Origin: Gordonia gummivorans
GTDB lineage: Bacteria > Actinomycetota > Actinomycetes > Mycobacteriales > Mycobacteriaceae
Direction of reading: 5' to 3'
Length of the DNA stretch: 44,679 nucleotides
NCBI RefSeq assembly: GCF_022513585.1
Contig: NZ_JAKWBF010000042.1
Location: forward strand, 1-44,679
Positions 29,721 to 38,595 of this stretch are shown here, piece after piece. Every line of letters starts with the position of its first letter. The first letter of the stretch is position 1. A program made the translations under genes and the position numbers. Under the pieces are notes generated by a model. That model was given only the letters and a program-made list of their open reading frames with translations. It had not been told where the DNA came from and did no database searches.

Positions 29721-32366
29721 TCAGGGCGTCGGAGTTCCGATGGCGAGCCGGTTCGGCGGGGCCGGGGCCGGCGGCGGGACAGGCTTGGGGGCCGCAACCA
29801 CGTCCGACGACCGCAGCAGGCACGTCGCCGGCGGGAAGTCGGTGGCGGGGAAGACGGTCGCGAGCGCGATCGAGAACCGGTAGGCGCGTTCGACGTATCC
29901 CGGTGCGGTGTAGTGGATGCCGTCGATGAACCACGACGGTTTGGTCTCGGCGGCCCAGTCGTAGATGCGCAGGTTGGGGTACCGCTCGCAGGCCTTCACC
30001 AGTGCGCGGTTGAATCGGCGCATCGCTGCGTTGTTGTAGGCCGGATTCTCGTTGAGGCTGCCGGTGATCACCGTCGGCCACATGACGGGCTGATCCTTCA
30101 GTGGCCCGAGGAGTCGGTCGATGCGCATGCTGAGCGGACCCGGGCCGCCGACCTCGATGTTGGCGGTGTCGTTGATGCCCATCGCCATCACCCAGCATCC
30201 GCGTTCCCCACGAGCAAGATGCCCGGCAATCGCGGTGGCCGCGTTGGGTTCGCCGTTGACCGTCTCCAGGCTCGACCGTGCGCCGACGATGTCGGTGATG
30301 ACCGTCCGCGCCCCGACCTGCTGGTAGCGGCCGGTGATCCGCTCGGACGCCCGCGGGAGGGTGTCGATGCTGTTCATGCCGATCGAGGTGGAGTCGCCGA
30401 TGTGGATGACCGTTCGGCACCTGGTGCGCCGGTCGACAACGGGGATCGTCGGGCCGTATCGGACGGCGGGTGACGTTGGAGCGAGCTCGGCGGCCAGTGC
30501 CGGGTCCGCGCCCCCGTCGTCGGGCGCAGACGCCTTGATCGCGCTGATGGCAACCAGCGTCCCGACCGCCAGCGCTGTCACCACAACCAGCGAGACCGCC
30601 AATCGCGGCACCCGGTCAAACAGTCGTTGCGACTCGGGCGGACCTGCGGGGACCGTCTCCAGTTCGCGTTCGTCGGTGAGGGCCCTGACGGTCTCAGGTG
30701 CGGGGTCGGTCTCCGGAGCGGGGTCGGTGTCAGGTGCGGGGTCGGCGGACGCCGCGATCTCGCCGTCCGGTTCGGCACTGTCGGTACCGGTATCGGTATC
30801 GGCGTCGACCGCTGCCGTCTCGATGACGCGGACCTCGGAGTCGGATTCGTCGACGGTGTCGTCGGCAGTCTCGTTGAGGACAACCGCGTCAGCAGGCTCG
30901 CTGACCGGTGCGTCCTCGGCAAGTTCACCGTCGGAGCCTTCGGCGTCCTCACACTCAGCCGGCTCGGGCGTGTCGTACTTGGGTCCGTCGTCGGGCGCAT
31001 GTGCGACGGTCTCGTCGAGGGCGATCTCCACCTCGATCGGCTCGTCTGTCCGGTCAGCGTCGGGGGCGTCGGTGTCGGGCGAGTCAGCGTCGGGGGCATG
31101 CGCGTCGGAGTCGAGTACTGGCACCGAGGATTCGACGGCGTCAGGCCTCGGGCTCTTCTCGCCGCGCGCTTCCAGCCGGGCGGCCAGCCCCGTCAGCACA
31201 CCGAGCAGGCGGGTGAGCAGGTCGATAAGCTTCTGTACCAGCTGCTGGCCCATGGGCTTCCTCGCAATCGGTTGGGTACTGAAGGCGGCGCGCAGGCCGT
31301 GACGGCGGATGGGATCTTCGACGTAGCGCCACGAGGCCCAGGACAGCAACAGAGTGGCCAGAATGACGAGGGTGCCCGCGGCGACCGGATGCCCGACTCG
31401 GACGTTGGCCGGCAGGAAGGCGATCACAGGCATGTGCCACAGGTAGATGCCGTAGGACCGTTCGCCGATCCATCGCAGCGGGGCGATTCCCAGCGCGCTG
31501 GCGACGAGGGTCTCGGGGACGACGGTGGCGACCAGGACCGCGCAGGTCGCGATCGTGAGAACGGCGATGCCACTGCTGTAGAGCGACATCGCGCCGTCTG
31601 GGGTGGCGCGGACCAGGTGCACGATTGTCGCCAGTCCGATCAGGGCGATCACGTCGATCACGCAGCGCTGGTTGTGTGTCACCGTCCGTGGGCGGGCCGG
31701 CCACCAAAACGCAAGCGCCGCACCGAGAAGAAGGCCGCCGGCGCGGGTGTCGGTGCCTTCGTAGGCGCGCGTGTTGTCGATTCCTGCGTGCGCGACGGCG
31801 TCGAGCAGAAGGAACGAAATCAGTGCGAGTCCGATGATCGCCACCGTCACGAAGACCCGGCGCCGCAAGAGCAGTATCAGTCCCAGAAGGAGCAGCGGCC
31901 ACACGATGTAGAACTGTTCCTCGATCGACAGCGACCACAGATGATCGAACGGCCCCGGGCCGAGAAAGCGGTTGAAGTAGTCGTCGGAGACGGCGATGTT
32001 GTGCCAGTTGTTGACATAGAACGACGCGCTCAATGCTTGCTGTGAGTACTCGCCGAGCTTTGCCGGTCGAGCGATGGCCGCTGCGGCGAGCGACGTCACG
32101 AGCACCAGGATCAGTGCCGGCAACAGACGGCGCGCGCGGGAGAGCCAGAACTTGTTCAGCTCGAACCCGCCGGTGCGTTCGCGCGAACGCAGCAGCAGCG
32201 ACGTGATCAGGTAGCCGCTGAGCGTGAAGAAGACACCGACGCCGAGAAGCCCACCGGTGAACCCGGGCACATGAAGGTGATAGAGGACGACGAAGGCAAC
32301 TGCCAGCGCACGGAGTCCGTCCAGCGCTGGCAGGTAGGTCGTCCCCGCGTGGGCGGGACGTGGCAT
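29721..32366 (-). CDS. Membrane acyltransferase fused to an SGNH hydrolase domain (OatA-like)
   Basis: 881 residues. Residues 10-370 are an acyltransferase-3 domain with about ten membrane helices, starting LPALDGLRALAVAFVVLYHL and carrying SLSIEEQFYIVWPLL and RWIGERSYGIYLWHMP. A 200-residue acidic linker follows (many D/E/A/P, with repeats DPAPETDPAPET), then an extra membrane helix (about 590-612). The C-terminal outer SGNH domain has HIGDSTSIG (about 655-663), GxND (MGINDTAN) and the DGIH acid-His pair (about 815-818). Such proteins move acyl groups across the membrane and onto wall sugars, such as peptidoglycan or arabinogalactan. The precise acceptor is unknown. Its SGNH part is paralogous to the next gene upstream. 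Confidence 0.88.
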   Translation of the reverse strand: MPRPAHAGTTYLPALDGLRALAVAFVVLYHLHVPGFTGGLLGVGVFFTLSGYLITSLLLRSRERTGGFELNKFWLSRARRLLPALILVLVTSLAAAAIARPAKLGEYSQQALSASFYVNNWHNIAVSDDYFNRFLGPGPFDHLWSLSIEEQFYIVWPLLLLGLILLLRRRVFVTVAIIGLALISFLLLDAVAHAGIDNTRAYEGTDTRAGGLLLGAALAFWWPARPRTVTHNQRCVIDVIALIGLATIVHLVRATPDGAMSLYSSGIAVLTIATCAVLVATVVPETLVASALGIAPLRWIGERSYGIYLWHMPVIAFLPANVRVGHPVAAGTLVILATLLLSWASWRYVEDPIRRHGLRAAFSTQPIARKPMGQQLVQKLIDLLTRLLGVLTGLAARLEARGEKSPRPDAVESSVPVLDSDAHAPDADSPDTDAPDADRTDEPIEVEIALDETVAHAPDDGPKYDTPEPAECEDAEGSDGELAEDAPVSEPADAVVLNETADDTVDESDSEVRVIETAAVDADTDTGTDSAEPDGEIAASADPAPDTDPAPETDPAPETVRALTDERELETVPAGPPESQRLFDRVPRLAVSLVVVTALAVGTLVAISAIKASAPDDGGADPALAAELAPTSPAVRYGPTIPVVDRRTRCRTVIHIGDSTSIGMNSIDTLPRASERITGRYQQVGARTVITDIVGARSSLETVNGEPNAATAIAGHLARGERGCWVMAMGINDTANIEVGGPGPLSMRIDRLLGPLKDQPVMWPTVITGSLNENPAYNNAAMRRFNRALVKACERYPNLRIYDWAAETKPSWFIDGIHYTAPGYVERAYRFSIALATVFPATDFPPATCLLRSSDVVAAPKPVPPPAPAPPNRLAIGTPTP

Positions 32367-32523
32367 TGGTTGTGGCTCAACCTCGGTGGGGGATGGGAAA
32401 CAAGCCTGGAATCGTCGACGGCAGCGTCGAACGAACCAGTGGAGTCAGCTTGCGAGTGTATACGGGCCGACTTCAGTTCCGCGTCCCCCGGTCGGTCGAA
32501 TAGTTGGGGGCAGGAGCGAGCGG

Positions 32524-33372
32524 TCAGGCGATCCAGTTCATCCGCGGCGTCGTCGGAGACGGGTTGGGATATGCGGTGGCAAGCGCGTCGGCGAATCGAG
32601 CGTTGCGTTGGGCGGTCCCGGCCGCGGTGTAGTGGATGCCGTCGGAGAAGAGGTTGGCGTTGGCGTGTGCTGCCCAGTCGTAGACGGCGAGGTTGGGGTA
32701 CCTCGAGGTCGCTCGTCGCAGCGCGTCGTTGAAGCCGCGCATGGCGGCGGCGTTGTACGCCTTGTTGCTTGCCGCCGGCGTGGTGGAGACCGTCGGCCAC
32801 AGGACAGGTTGTCCGCGAAGTTGAGTCATGATCCGGTCGATGCGTTGATCGGCGTTGACCCGGCTGCCCACTGCGATGTTCGCCGCGTCGTTGACCCCCA
32901 TCGCGATGACCCAGCAGCCGCGTTCGCCTTTGGCGAGGTGCGCCGCAGTGGCGTCGGCAGCATTCGGTTCGCCGTTCACGCGTTCCACGATGGAGCGCCC
33001 GCCGAGTGCGTCGAGCGTCACCGTGCGTGCGCCCACTCGCTGGTACTGCGCGGTGAGGCGATCGCCGGGAGTCGGCACGCGTGCGGCGTCATCGACGCCG
33101 ACCGAGGTCGAATCGCCGATCTGGATCACTCGATCGCATCCGGTGCGGCCGTTGCCGGTACCCGGCTTCGGTAGGAGGTCGCGGATGATCGGGAGTTGCG
33201 TGAGCTGGCCGAGCAGGTCGACGGAGCTGTTGGCGTCTGGGGTTTTGATGTCGGGGTTCGGGGCGGCGTGGGCACCGGCCGTGCCGAAAGCGGTCAGCGC
33301 TGCAGCGACCGCAGCGACGAGGCCCGCACGTCTAACCAGCGTGCGGGCGGGGCGTGGGCGTCTGTTAGTCAC
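32524..33372 (-). CDS. Secreted SGNH-family acyl esterase/transferase
   Basis: 282 residues from GTG 33372, which gives a clean signal peptide: TNRRPRPARTLVRR, hydrophobic LVAAVAAALTAFGTAG, cleavage after AHA. The mature protein has the four SGNH blocks: IQIGDSTSVG, the conserved Gly, MGVNDAAN, and DGIHYTA with the acid-His pair. It matches the C-terminal domain of the acyltransferase downstream along its whole length (VNGEPNAA, LAxGERGCWV, RYPNL, YDWAA shared). It acts outside the cytoplasm, probably adding or removing acyl groups in the same pathway. It lies 157 bases before the acyltransferase on the same strand; that gap shows no feature. Confidence 0.88.
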   Translation of the reverse strand: MTNRRPRPARTLVRRAGLVAAVAAALTAFGTAGAHAAPNPDIKTPDANSSVDLLGQLTQLPIIRDLLPKPGTGNGRTGCDRVIQIGDSTSVGVDDAARVPTPGDRLTAQYQRVGARTVTLDALGGRSIVERVNGEPNAADATAAHLAKGERGCWVIAMGVNDAANIAVGSRVNADQRIDRIMTQLRGQPVLWPTVSTTPAASNKAYNAAAMRGFNDALRRATSRYPNLAVYDWAAHANANLFSDGIHYTAAGTAQRNARFADALATAYPNPSPTTPRMNWIA

Positions 33373-33478
33373 AATGACCCCACTAAACAACACCTGTAAC
33401 AGTGCTGGCAATCCGAAGAGCACAACGATTGGGTCAAGCGGACGTCGCGGAAGTGCAACCTCGACGCCCCTCGATGGG

Positions 33479-33506
33479 TGATAGAATTCACTCATTGCGT
33501 CTATCA
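33479..33506. promoter_or_regulatory. Inverted repeat in a divergent promoter region
   Basis: TGATAGA (33479-33485) and TCTATCA (33500-33506) are perfect 7-base arms with a 14-base spacer. They lie 34 bases before the DUF2236 pseudogene start and about 107 bases before the divergent SGNH gene. Possible operator; the binding protein is unknown. Confidence 0.4.
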
Positions 33507-33539
33507 AGCGTCAATCGAGCGAGGCAAGGGGCGGCTTTC

Positions 33540-34506
33540 GTGGCGACAAACGTCGGGGTGGCACCGGTAGCGAGTTCGGACAGCGCAGAGGTGCGCGCCG
33601 ACGTCATGAAAGAGTTCCGGAGCACACCGGGAGTGCGCTTGGGGGACTCTTCGGTGGCGTGGCCTTCGATCAGGTTGCCTTGCCCGAGGTTGCTGCGGCG
33701 GTCGACCGCTCGGGCAGGTTTGCCGAGAACTTCAGTGATCGTGGCTTTCGTGGGGGTCTGTCGGCGATGCTCGCAACATGGGGCGACCCGGCCGACCGCG
33801 CTGCCGAGGCTCGGTGGCTCAAGGAGCAACACAAGGCAGTTCGTGGCCGTGGTCGGGGCGCATATCGCGATGTCCGGTACAGCGCCCTGAAACCGGAGAA
33901 CTGGAAGTGGATCGCGGTCAGCGGGATGATGCTGTCGCTCAACACTTTCGAGTTCTGCACCGGCATCCGGATGAATGCCGCCGAGCGCGAAGTCGGCTAT
34001 CAGATGCTGCGCGAGGTGTTCATGGACCTGGAGTTGCCGAGCGCTGCGGGAAAGTTGCCGCCGACGCTCGCCGACGCCGATTCGTACCACGACGAGATGG
34101 TCGAGACCAAGCTGGCATCGACACCTTTCCTGGTGGAGCAGTTTGCCGGGCTCACCCGACTGCCGATGCCCACCTTGGGCATGAAGCCCCTGGAACGGGT
34201 GGTGATGCGGCCCCTCTGGTATGCATTGCGCCCGGTGGTTGGCCGCGCCATTGTTGTCTCCTGTCCAAGGCAATGCATCCGGGCGTGCAGAAGCTCACCG
34301 GGTTCCGCCTGCGACCGCACCACGACGTCGAGTTCGCCATCATTTGTGCGTTCCTGCAGTTGTCCTGGAAGGTACTTCCGGACCGTGTCCTGCTACTGCC
34401 ACTCGCTCGCAACCGGCTCGAGTACGAGAAGCTGGTGAGGGCGCACCGCAAGTACGGCTTGGAATCCTTCGCCGTCCCAGAGGGGCGATCGGGCTGTCCC
34501 GTGTAG
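33540..34506 (+). pseudogene. DUF2236 (MpaB-type oxygenase) gene broken by two frameshifts
   Basis: Three frames together give one DUF2236/MpaB-like protein. Frame 1 runs from GTG 33540 (ADVMKEFRSTPGVRLG). It shifts at a G5 run (33641-33645) into the main body (LFGGVAFDQVALPEVAAAVD ... ENWKWIAVSGMMLSLNTFEF). That frame shifts again near 34245 into the C-terminal part (KAMHPGVQKLTGFRLRPHHD) and stops at 34506. Each break is explained by one missing base. The family contains heme-type oxygenases related to rubber oxygenase Lcp and mycophenolate MpaB. With two breaks it would not make a working enzyme unless the assembly is wrong at both places; the first is a homopolymer and so is suspicious. 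Confidence 0.8.
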
Positions 34507-34581
34507 ACGGTGCGCCCGCGTATATCTCTTTTCACACGTCAGTGGGAGCACTCCGGCCGGAGGTCGGCAAGGGTGTAACGG

Positions 34582-34653
34582 TGCGCGCAAAGGGATTCGA
34601 ACCCCTGACCGCTGGTGTGTAAGACCAGAGCTCTACCGCTGAGCTATACGCGC
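34582..34653 (-). tRNA. tRNA-Val (anticodon TAC)
   Basis: 72 bases. The acceptor GCGCGTA pairs with TGCGCGC (one G-T), discriminator A. The D-arm is GCTC/GAGC, the anticodon arm CTGGT-CTTACAC-ACCAG, the variable loop five bases, and the T-arm AGGGG-TTCGAAT-CCCTT. No CCA is encoded. The anticodon TAC reads GUA (and G-ending) valine codons. It lies on its own, between the DUF2236 pseudogene and the WYL regulator. No integrated element is seen at its 3' end. Confidence 0.95.
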
Positions 34654-34728
34654 TCGGGCGCCTGCTGGGCGCGCCAACAAACGAATGTAGCGGCTCACCT
34701 GCCGGGACGGCAAAACCGTTAGTAGGCG

Positions 34729-35703
34729 TCAGCCGACGGCTCGCCGGTACCGTTGCGCCGCGCGTTCGTGGTAGGCGGCGACCTCGGCGCATTCGGCGCG
34801 TAGCTCGTCGGGCTCGATGATGGTGAAATCCGCGTCGAACGCGCGCAGCCAGCGCGCGATCGAGGTGAGCGACGTGCTGAACACGATCAGCTCGCAACTG
34901 TGGTCGTCCCCGGCTTCGATGACGCCCCAGGAGTCGTCGACCATCGCGGTGACCGTCTCCATGGGCGCGTGGATCCGAACGCGTGCGGTGGCCTGGCGAT
35001 ACACGGCACCGAGATTGCGGGCCAGGTAGGCGGCGGCGCTGTCGTCGGGCAACTCTCGCGGCGTGAATCGCGGACCGGTCGGTGTCTTGAGCGTCATCCG
35101 GTCGACCCGGAACGAACGCCAATCCTCCCGGGTCAGATCCCACGCCACCAGATACCAGCGGTATCCGTTGCGCACCAGACGATAGGGCTCCACCTCGCGG
35201 CGGCTTTCCTCGCCGTTGCGGCGTCGGTAGTCGAAGCGCAGACGCTCGAGGCGATGGCACGTCGTCGCTATTTCGGTCAGCGTGTCCGCGGAGACGGCGC
35301 TGTGCGGCTGCTCGCGGGGCACGGCCTCGACCCGCAGCGCGTCGAGACGGTGGCGTAGTCGCGACGGCATCACCTGCCGCAGTTTGGTGAGCGCCCCGGC
35401 GGACGCCTCGGCCATGTCGGCGACCGGCCCGGTGGTCACCGCGTCGAGCCCGAGCGCGACCGCGAGCACTTCCTGGTCATCGAGCAGCAGGGGCGGCATC
35501 TCGGCACCGGCGCCCAGGCGATAACCACCCCCGACGCCGACCGTCGCATCGACCGGATACCCCAGTTCACGCAGCTTGTCGACGTCGCGGCGGACGGTCC
35601 GGGTGGTGATGTTCAGACGGTCGGCGAGCTCGTTGCCCGACCACTCACGCCGCATCTGCAGCAGTGACAGCAGGGCGAGAAGACGAGCCGACGTTTCCAG
35701 CAT
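34729..35703 (-). CDS. WYL-domain transcriptional regulator
   Basis: 324 residues. The N-terminal winged helix (about 8-65: ALLSLLQMRREWSGNELADR ... TRTVRRDVDKLRELGYPV) is followed by a WYL domain (about 145-225) with GYRWYLVAWDLTREDWRSFR, and a C-terminal WCX-like extension. WYL proteins bind nucleic-acid or nucleotide ligands and often control DNA-repair, phage-defence or stress genes. Here there is no obvious target next to it; the tRNA-Val gene is downstream and the kinase gene ends 57 bases upstream on the same strand. Confidence 0.9.
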   Translation of the reverse strand: MLETSARLLALLSLLQMRREWSGNELADRLNITTRTVRRDVDKLRELGYPVDATVGVGGGYRLGAGAEMPPLLLDDQEVLAVALGLDAVTTGPVADMAEASAGALTKLRQVMPSRLRHRLDALRVEAVPREQPHSAVSADTLTEIATTCHRLERLRFDYRRRNGEESRREVEPYRLVRNGYRWYLVAWDLTREDWRSFRVDRMTLKTPTGPRFTPRELPDDSAAAYLARNLGAVYRQATARVRIHAPMETVTAMVDDSWGVIEAGDDHSCELIVFSTSLTSIARWLRAFDADFTIIEPDELRAECAEVAAYHERAAQRYRRAVG

Positions 35704-35759
35704 GGTTCACATGCTGCCGCATGTTGCGGACAACTTCTGACCGCATTGACAAGAGCGGA

Positions 35760-37421
35760 TCAGCAGGTGATGTACGACGTCGGGTTGGAGGTGGTGTCCA
35801 GCCACTTGCCGTAGGCGTCGCCGCCGATCTGGCTGCGCAGGGCGCAGATCTCGCTCAGCGTTGTACCCGCGACTTTGTACACGGCGTAGATTGGATTGCC
35901 GTTGAGATTCTGCCGCAGTGACGGACAGGACTGGTCGGTGCGCAGGTAGCTGAAGCCCGGATACGAATTCAGGTAGCCCTGGACCTCGGACGCGTACTGC
36001 CCCGGTGTGACGGCGTTCGCGACGACAACGATCCCGGTGCCGTCGCAGGCCGGGCGGGAGATCGGGGTGGCCAGGCCGAGATCGCCGGTACCCCGCTGCG
36101 GGGTGGTCGGTTGGGTCGTCGTCGGCACGAACGGCGGGGTCTGTCCGGCCGTCGTCTCGACCGTCGTTTCGGCTGTTGTCTCGGTCACCTGCGGTGTCGC
36201 GCGTTCGACGGTCACGGTCTGCGGCTCCCGCGATACGTCGGCCGCGTTCTTCGAGTCGTCGGAACCCGACGTGAAAAGCACCCACCCGACGGCGCCGATC
36301 GCGATCACCAGCACGACGATCGCGGTGAGCGCCGCCGGGACCGCGATCGACCGTGACTTCTCTGGAGCCGGGTAGCTCGGATACGGCGGATTCGGATACT
36401 GCGGATTCGGATACTGCGGATTCGGATACTGCGGGTTGGGATGCGGTCCGGAGAAGCGATCCGCGGACGCCCGCAACGTCGGTTGACCCCCGGTGGGCGG
36501 GGGAGGCGACACCGGGCGCGCGGCCGTCGAGAGGTAGGCGGGCGGCATCGTCGGAGGCGCTGAAGGGGTGACCGTCGGGGGAGCGACGCGCGGCGTCAAG
36601 GTCTTGATGCCGGTGGCAGTCTGTAAGGCCCGGGCGTCGTCGATCATGTCCCCGGCGCTCAGGTATCGCTGCGCCGGATCCTTGGCCATGGCGCGGGCGA
36701 TCACCGAGTCCAGCGGCGACGACAAGCTGGGCGGCTGCTTGGCGAGGTGGGCGGCGATGAGTTGCTCGACGGTCGTCGCGCTCGCGAACGGGTGCGCTCC
36801 GGCGAGACATTCGTAGAGCACACATCCGAGTGCGTAGATGTCCGCCGGCGCACCCAGTGGGGAGTCGCCGAACCGCTCGGGTGCCATGTAGCCGAACGAT
36901 CCGATGGCGGTCCCGGCGCTCGTCATCCGGGTGTCCGTGTCTGCCTGCGCCAGACCGAAATCCACCAGGTAAGCGAAATCGCGACGGTCGATGAGGATGT
37001 TGTCGGGTTTGACATCACGGTGAATCAACCCGCCCCGATGCGCGGTGTCGAGGGCGTCGGCGATCTGGCTCAGGATCGATAGCGCACGACTGGGCGCGAG
37101 GGGACCTGTTGCGTCGAGCAACGCCCGCAGATCGTGGCCGTCGACCAGTCGCATGTCGATGTAGAGCAGACCCTCGATCTCGCCCCAGTCATGAATCGGG
37201 ATCACGTGCGGGTCGTTCAGCGAGGCGGCAACCCGGGATTCACGGAGGAAGCGATCCCGGAATGCGGGGTCGTCGGCGACGGATTCGCGCAGCAGTTTGA
37301 GCGCGACCACCCTGCCCTTGCGGGTGTCGGTGGCGCGGTAGACCTCGCCCATACCGCCGCGTCCGAGCAGGGCGTCGATCTTGTAATGCCCCAACACAGA
37401 ACCGGATCGATCCTCCTGCAC
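35760..37421 (-). CDS. Transmembrane Ser/Thr protein kinase
   Basis: 553 residues from GTG 37421 (no strong ribosome site). Kinase residues are complete: glycine loop GRGGMG (20-25), Lys42, Glu61, HRDVKPDN (134-141), DFG (154-156), APE (180-182), and an activation loop rich in Ser/Thr (RMTSAGTAIGS). A Pro-rich linker with three PNPQY repeats (about 329-343) leads to a membrane helix (about 358-384). The outer part has a Thr-rich stalk (TTAETTVETT) and a small domain with cysteine pairs (PACDGTG, DQSCPSL, SEICALR, YITC) of unknown ligand. It is a PknB-class sensor kinase. A second kinase of the same design follows 1.2 kb away. Confidence 0.92.
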   Translation of the reverse strand: MQEDRSGSVLGHYKIDALLGRGGMGEVYRATDTRKGRVVALKLLRESVADDPAFRDRFLRESRVAASLNDPHVIPIHDWGEIEGLLYIDMRLVDGHDLRALLDATGPLAPSRALSILSQIADALDTAHRGGLIHRDVKPDNILIDRRDFAYLVDFGLAQADTDTRMTSAGTAIGSFGYMAPERFGDSPLGAPADIYALGCVLYECLAGAHPFASATTVEQLIAAHLAKQPPSLSSPLDSVIARAMAKDPAQRYLSAGDMIDDARALQTATGIKTLTPRVAPPTVTPSAPPTMPPAYLSTAARPVSPPPPTGGQPTLRASADRFSGPHPNPQYPNPQYPNPQYPNPPYPSYPAPEKSRSIAVPAALTAIVVLVIAIGAVGWVLFTSGSDDSKNAADVSREPQTVTVERATPQVTETTAETTVETTAGQTPPFVPTTTQPTTPQRGTGDLGLATPISRPACDGTGIVVVANAVTPGQYASEVQGYLNSYPGFSYLRTDQSCPSLRQNLNGNPIYAVYKVAGTTLSEICALRSQIGGDAYGKWLDTTSNPTSYITC

Positions 37422-37534
37422 GTGATCAGCGTAGTGGCTCGACGCCGACGGTCGCGACCGTTGCAGCCGATCGCACCGATGCGTCCATGTCCGCCCGATA
37501 CGGTGAAAGCACAGCCCACATGTGAGGAGTTCGG

Positions 37535-38392
37535 ATGGCGACGACGATCCTGCCCATCGGCCCGGTGACCGAAGGCCTCGTGGCCGCCTGGGCGGGTATC
37601 CGCGGCCTCGCCGAGACCATGGACGCCGATCAGTGGGGCGTGCCATCTGTGCTCCCGGGCTGGACCAACGCCGACATCGTGGCCCACATCATCGGGACCG
37701 AGAGCCTGCTCGCCGGGCGTGATGTCGCGGCAGTGGACGTGAGTGCGCTTGCGCACGTGCGCAATCCGATCGGTGAACTGAATGAGAAGTGGGTCGAGCA
37801 TTTTCGTGGGCAGCCACGCGCAGATGTGCTCGCAGCGTTCGACGAGATCGTCGCCCTGCGCACCGAGGCCCTTGCGGCGATGGGCCAGAACGACTTCGAT
37901 GCCGCGTCGATGACCCCTGCCGGTCCCGACACCTACGGCCGGTTCATGCGGATTCGCATCTTCGACTGCTGGATGCACGAGATCGACCTGAGCGACGGCA
38001 TCGGCGTCGCGTCACCGGCCGATACCGGCGCTGCGCAGTGGGCGATCGCCGAGATCGCGGCCTCGCTGCCGTTCGTGGTCGGCAAACGCGCAGGTGCGCC
38101 CGCGGGCACCTCGGTCCTGTTTCGGATCACCGGCGCCGCGCCGACCGACGTTCGGATCGTGGTCGCCGAGCGCGCCGTCGCGGTTGATGAATTCGAGGCC
38201 GGCGCCGGGAACGCAGCGAGCGGGCCGAATCTGCCCGGCGACGACGCCGCCACTGTCCGGCTCACGCTCGACGCGATCGATCTGGCTCGACTCGCCGGCG
38301 GACGACGCGACGCCGACCCCGCAGCAGTGACGGTCGAGGGTGACCGGGAGATCGCCGACCGGATTCTGACGAACCTGAACTACGTGATCTGA
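37535..38392 (+). CDS. Mycothiol-dependent isomerase-like protein (MDMPI/DinB fold)
   Basis: 285 residues from ATG 37535, with GAGGAG 6 bases upstream. The N-terminal helical bundle has LPGWTNADIVAHIIGTESLL (about 40-60) and a second His-containing helix near IRIFDCWMHEIDLSDGIG (about 138-155). These give the three metal ligands (His51, a Glu and His149 in this numbering) typical of the maleylpyruvate-isomerase N-terminal/TIGR03083 group. The C-terminal part is an SCP2-like/MDMPI domain. Members use mycothiol for isomerase or transferase reactions. It sits between two kinase genes, divergent from one and convergent with the other. Its substrate is unknown. Confidence 0.82.
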   Translation: MATTILPIGPVTEGLVAAWAGIRGLAETMDADQWGVPSVLPGWTNADIVAHIIGTESLLAGRDVAAVDVSALAHVRNPIGELNEKWVEHFRGQPRADVLAAFDEIVALRTEALAAMGQNDFDAASMTPAGPDTYGRFMRIRIFDCWMHEIDLSDGIGVASPADTGAAQWAIAEIAASLPFVVGKRAGAPAGTSVLFRITGAAPTDVRIVVAERAVAVDEFEAGAGNAASGPNLPGDDAATVRLTLDAIDLARLAGGRRDADPAAVTVEGDREIADRILTNLNYVI

Positions 38393-38437
38393 TTCGAAGA
38401 AGACTGTTTCGGTCGTCGAACTGTGAGAACTCGAGTT

Positions 38438-38481
38438 GAGTTGGAGAACGCGAGTGCTGCAGCACTCGCGTTCTCCAACTC
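38438..38481. terminator. 44-base perfect palindrome, probable two-way terminator
   Basis: A fully symmetrical 22+22 palindrome: the left half starts GAGTTGGAGAACGCGAGTGC, and the right half is its exact reverse complement, with CTGCAG at the centre and no loop. It lies between the convergent ends of the isomerase gene (38392) and the second kinase gene (38596). There is no T-run on either side. As RNA it would form a very stable hairpin from either strand. It is the only feature seen in the gap. Confidence 0.75.
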
Positions 38482-38595
38482 GGCTCTGGTTGTCGCGGTG
38501 CACGGCTGCGCTGGTTTCGTGGGCGGCAGGTCGCGCCTCCTGTGCTAGACGACGATGCTCCCGAGTCCGAGGCGCGTCGTCGGCGAGAGAAAGAA

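Noticed and set aside
30627..32045. A 472-codon plus-strand frame opposite the acyltransferase
   Set aside because: It mirrors the membrane domain and acidic linker of the real gene and has no recognisable fold.
34582..34653. Second integration site at tRNA-Val
   Set aside because: No integrase or repeated tRNA end is next to it; the flanks are a DUF2236 pseudogene and a WYL regulator.
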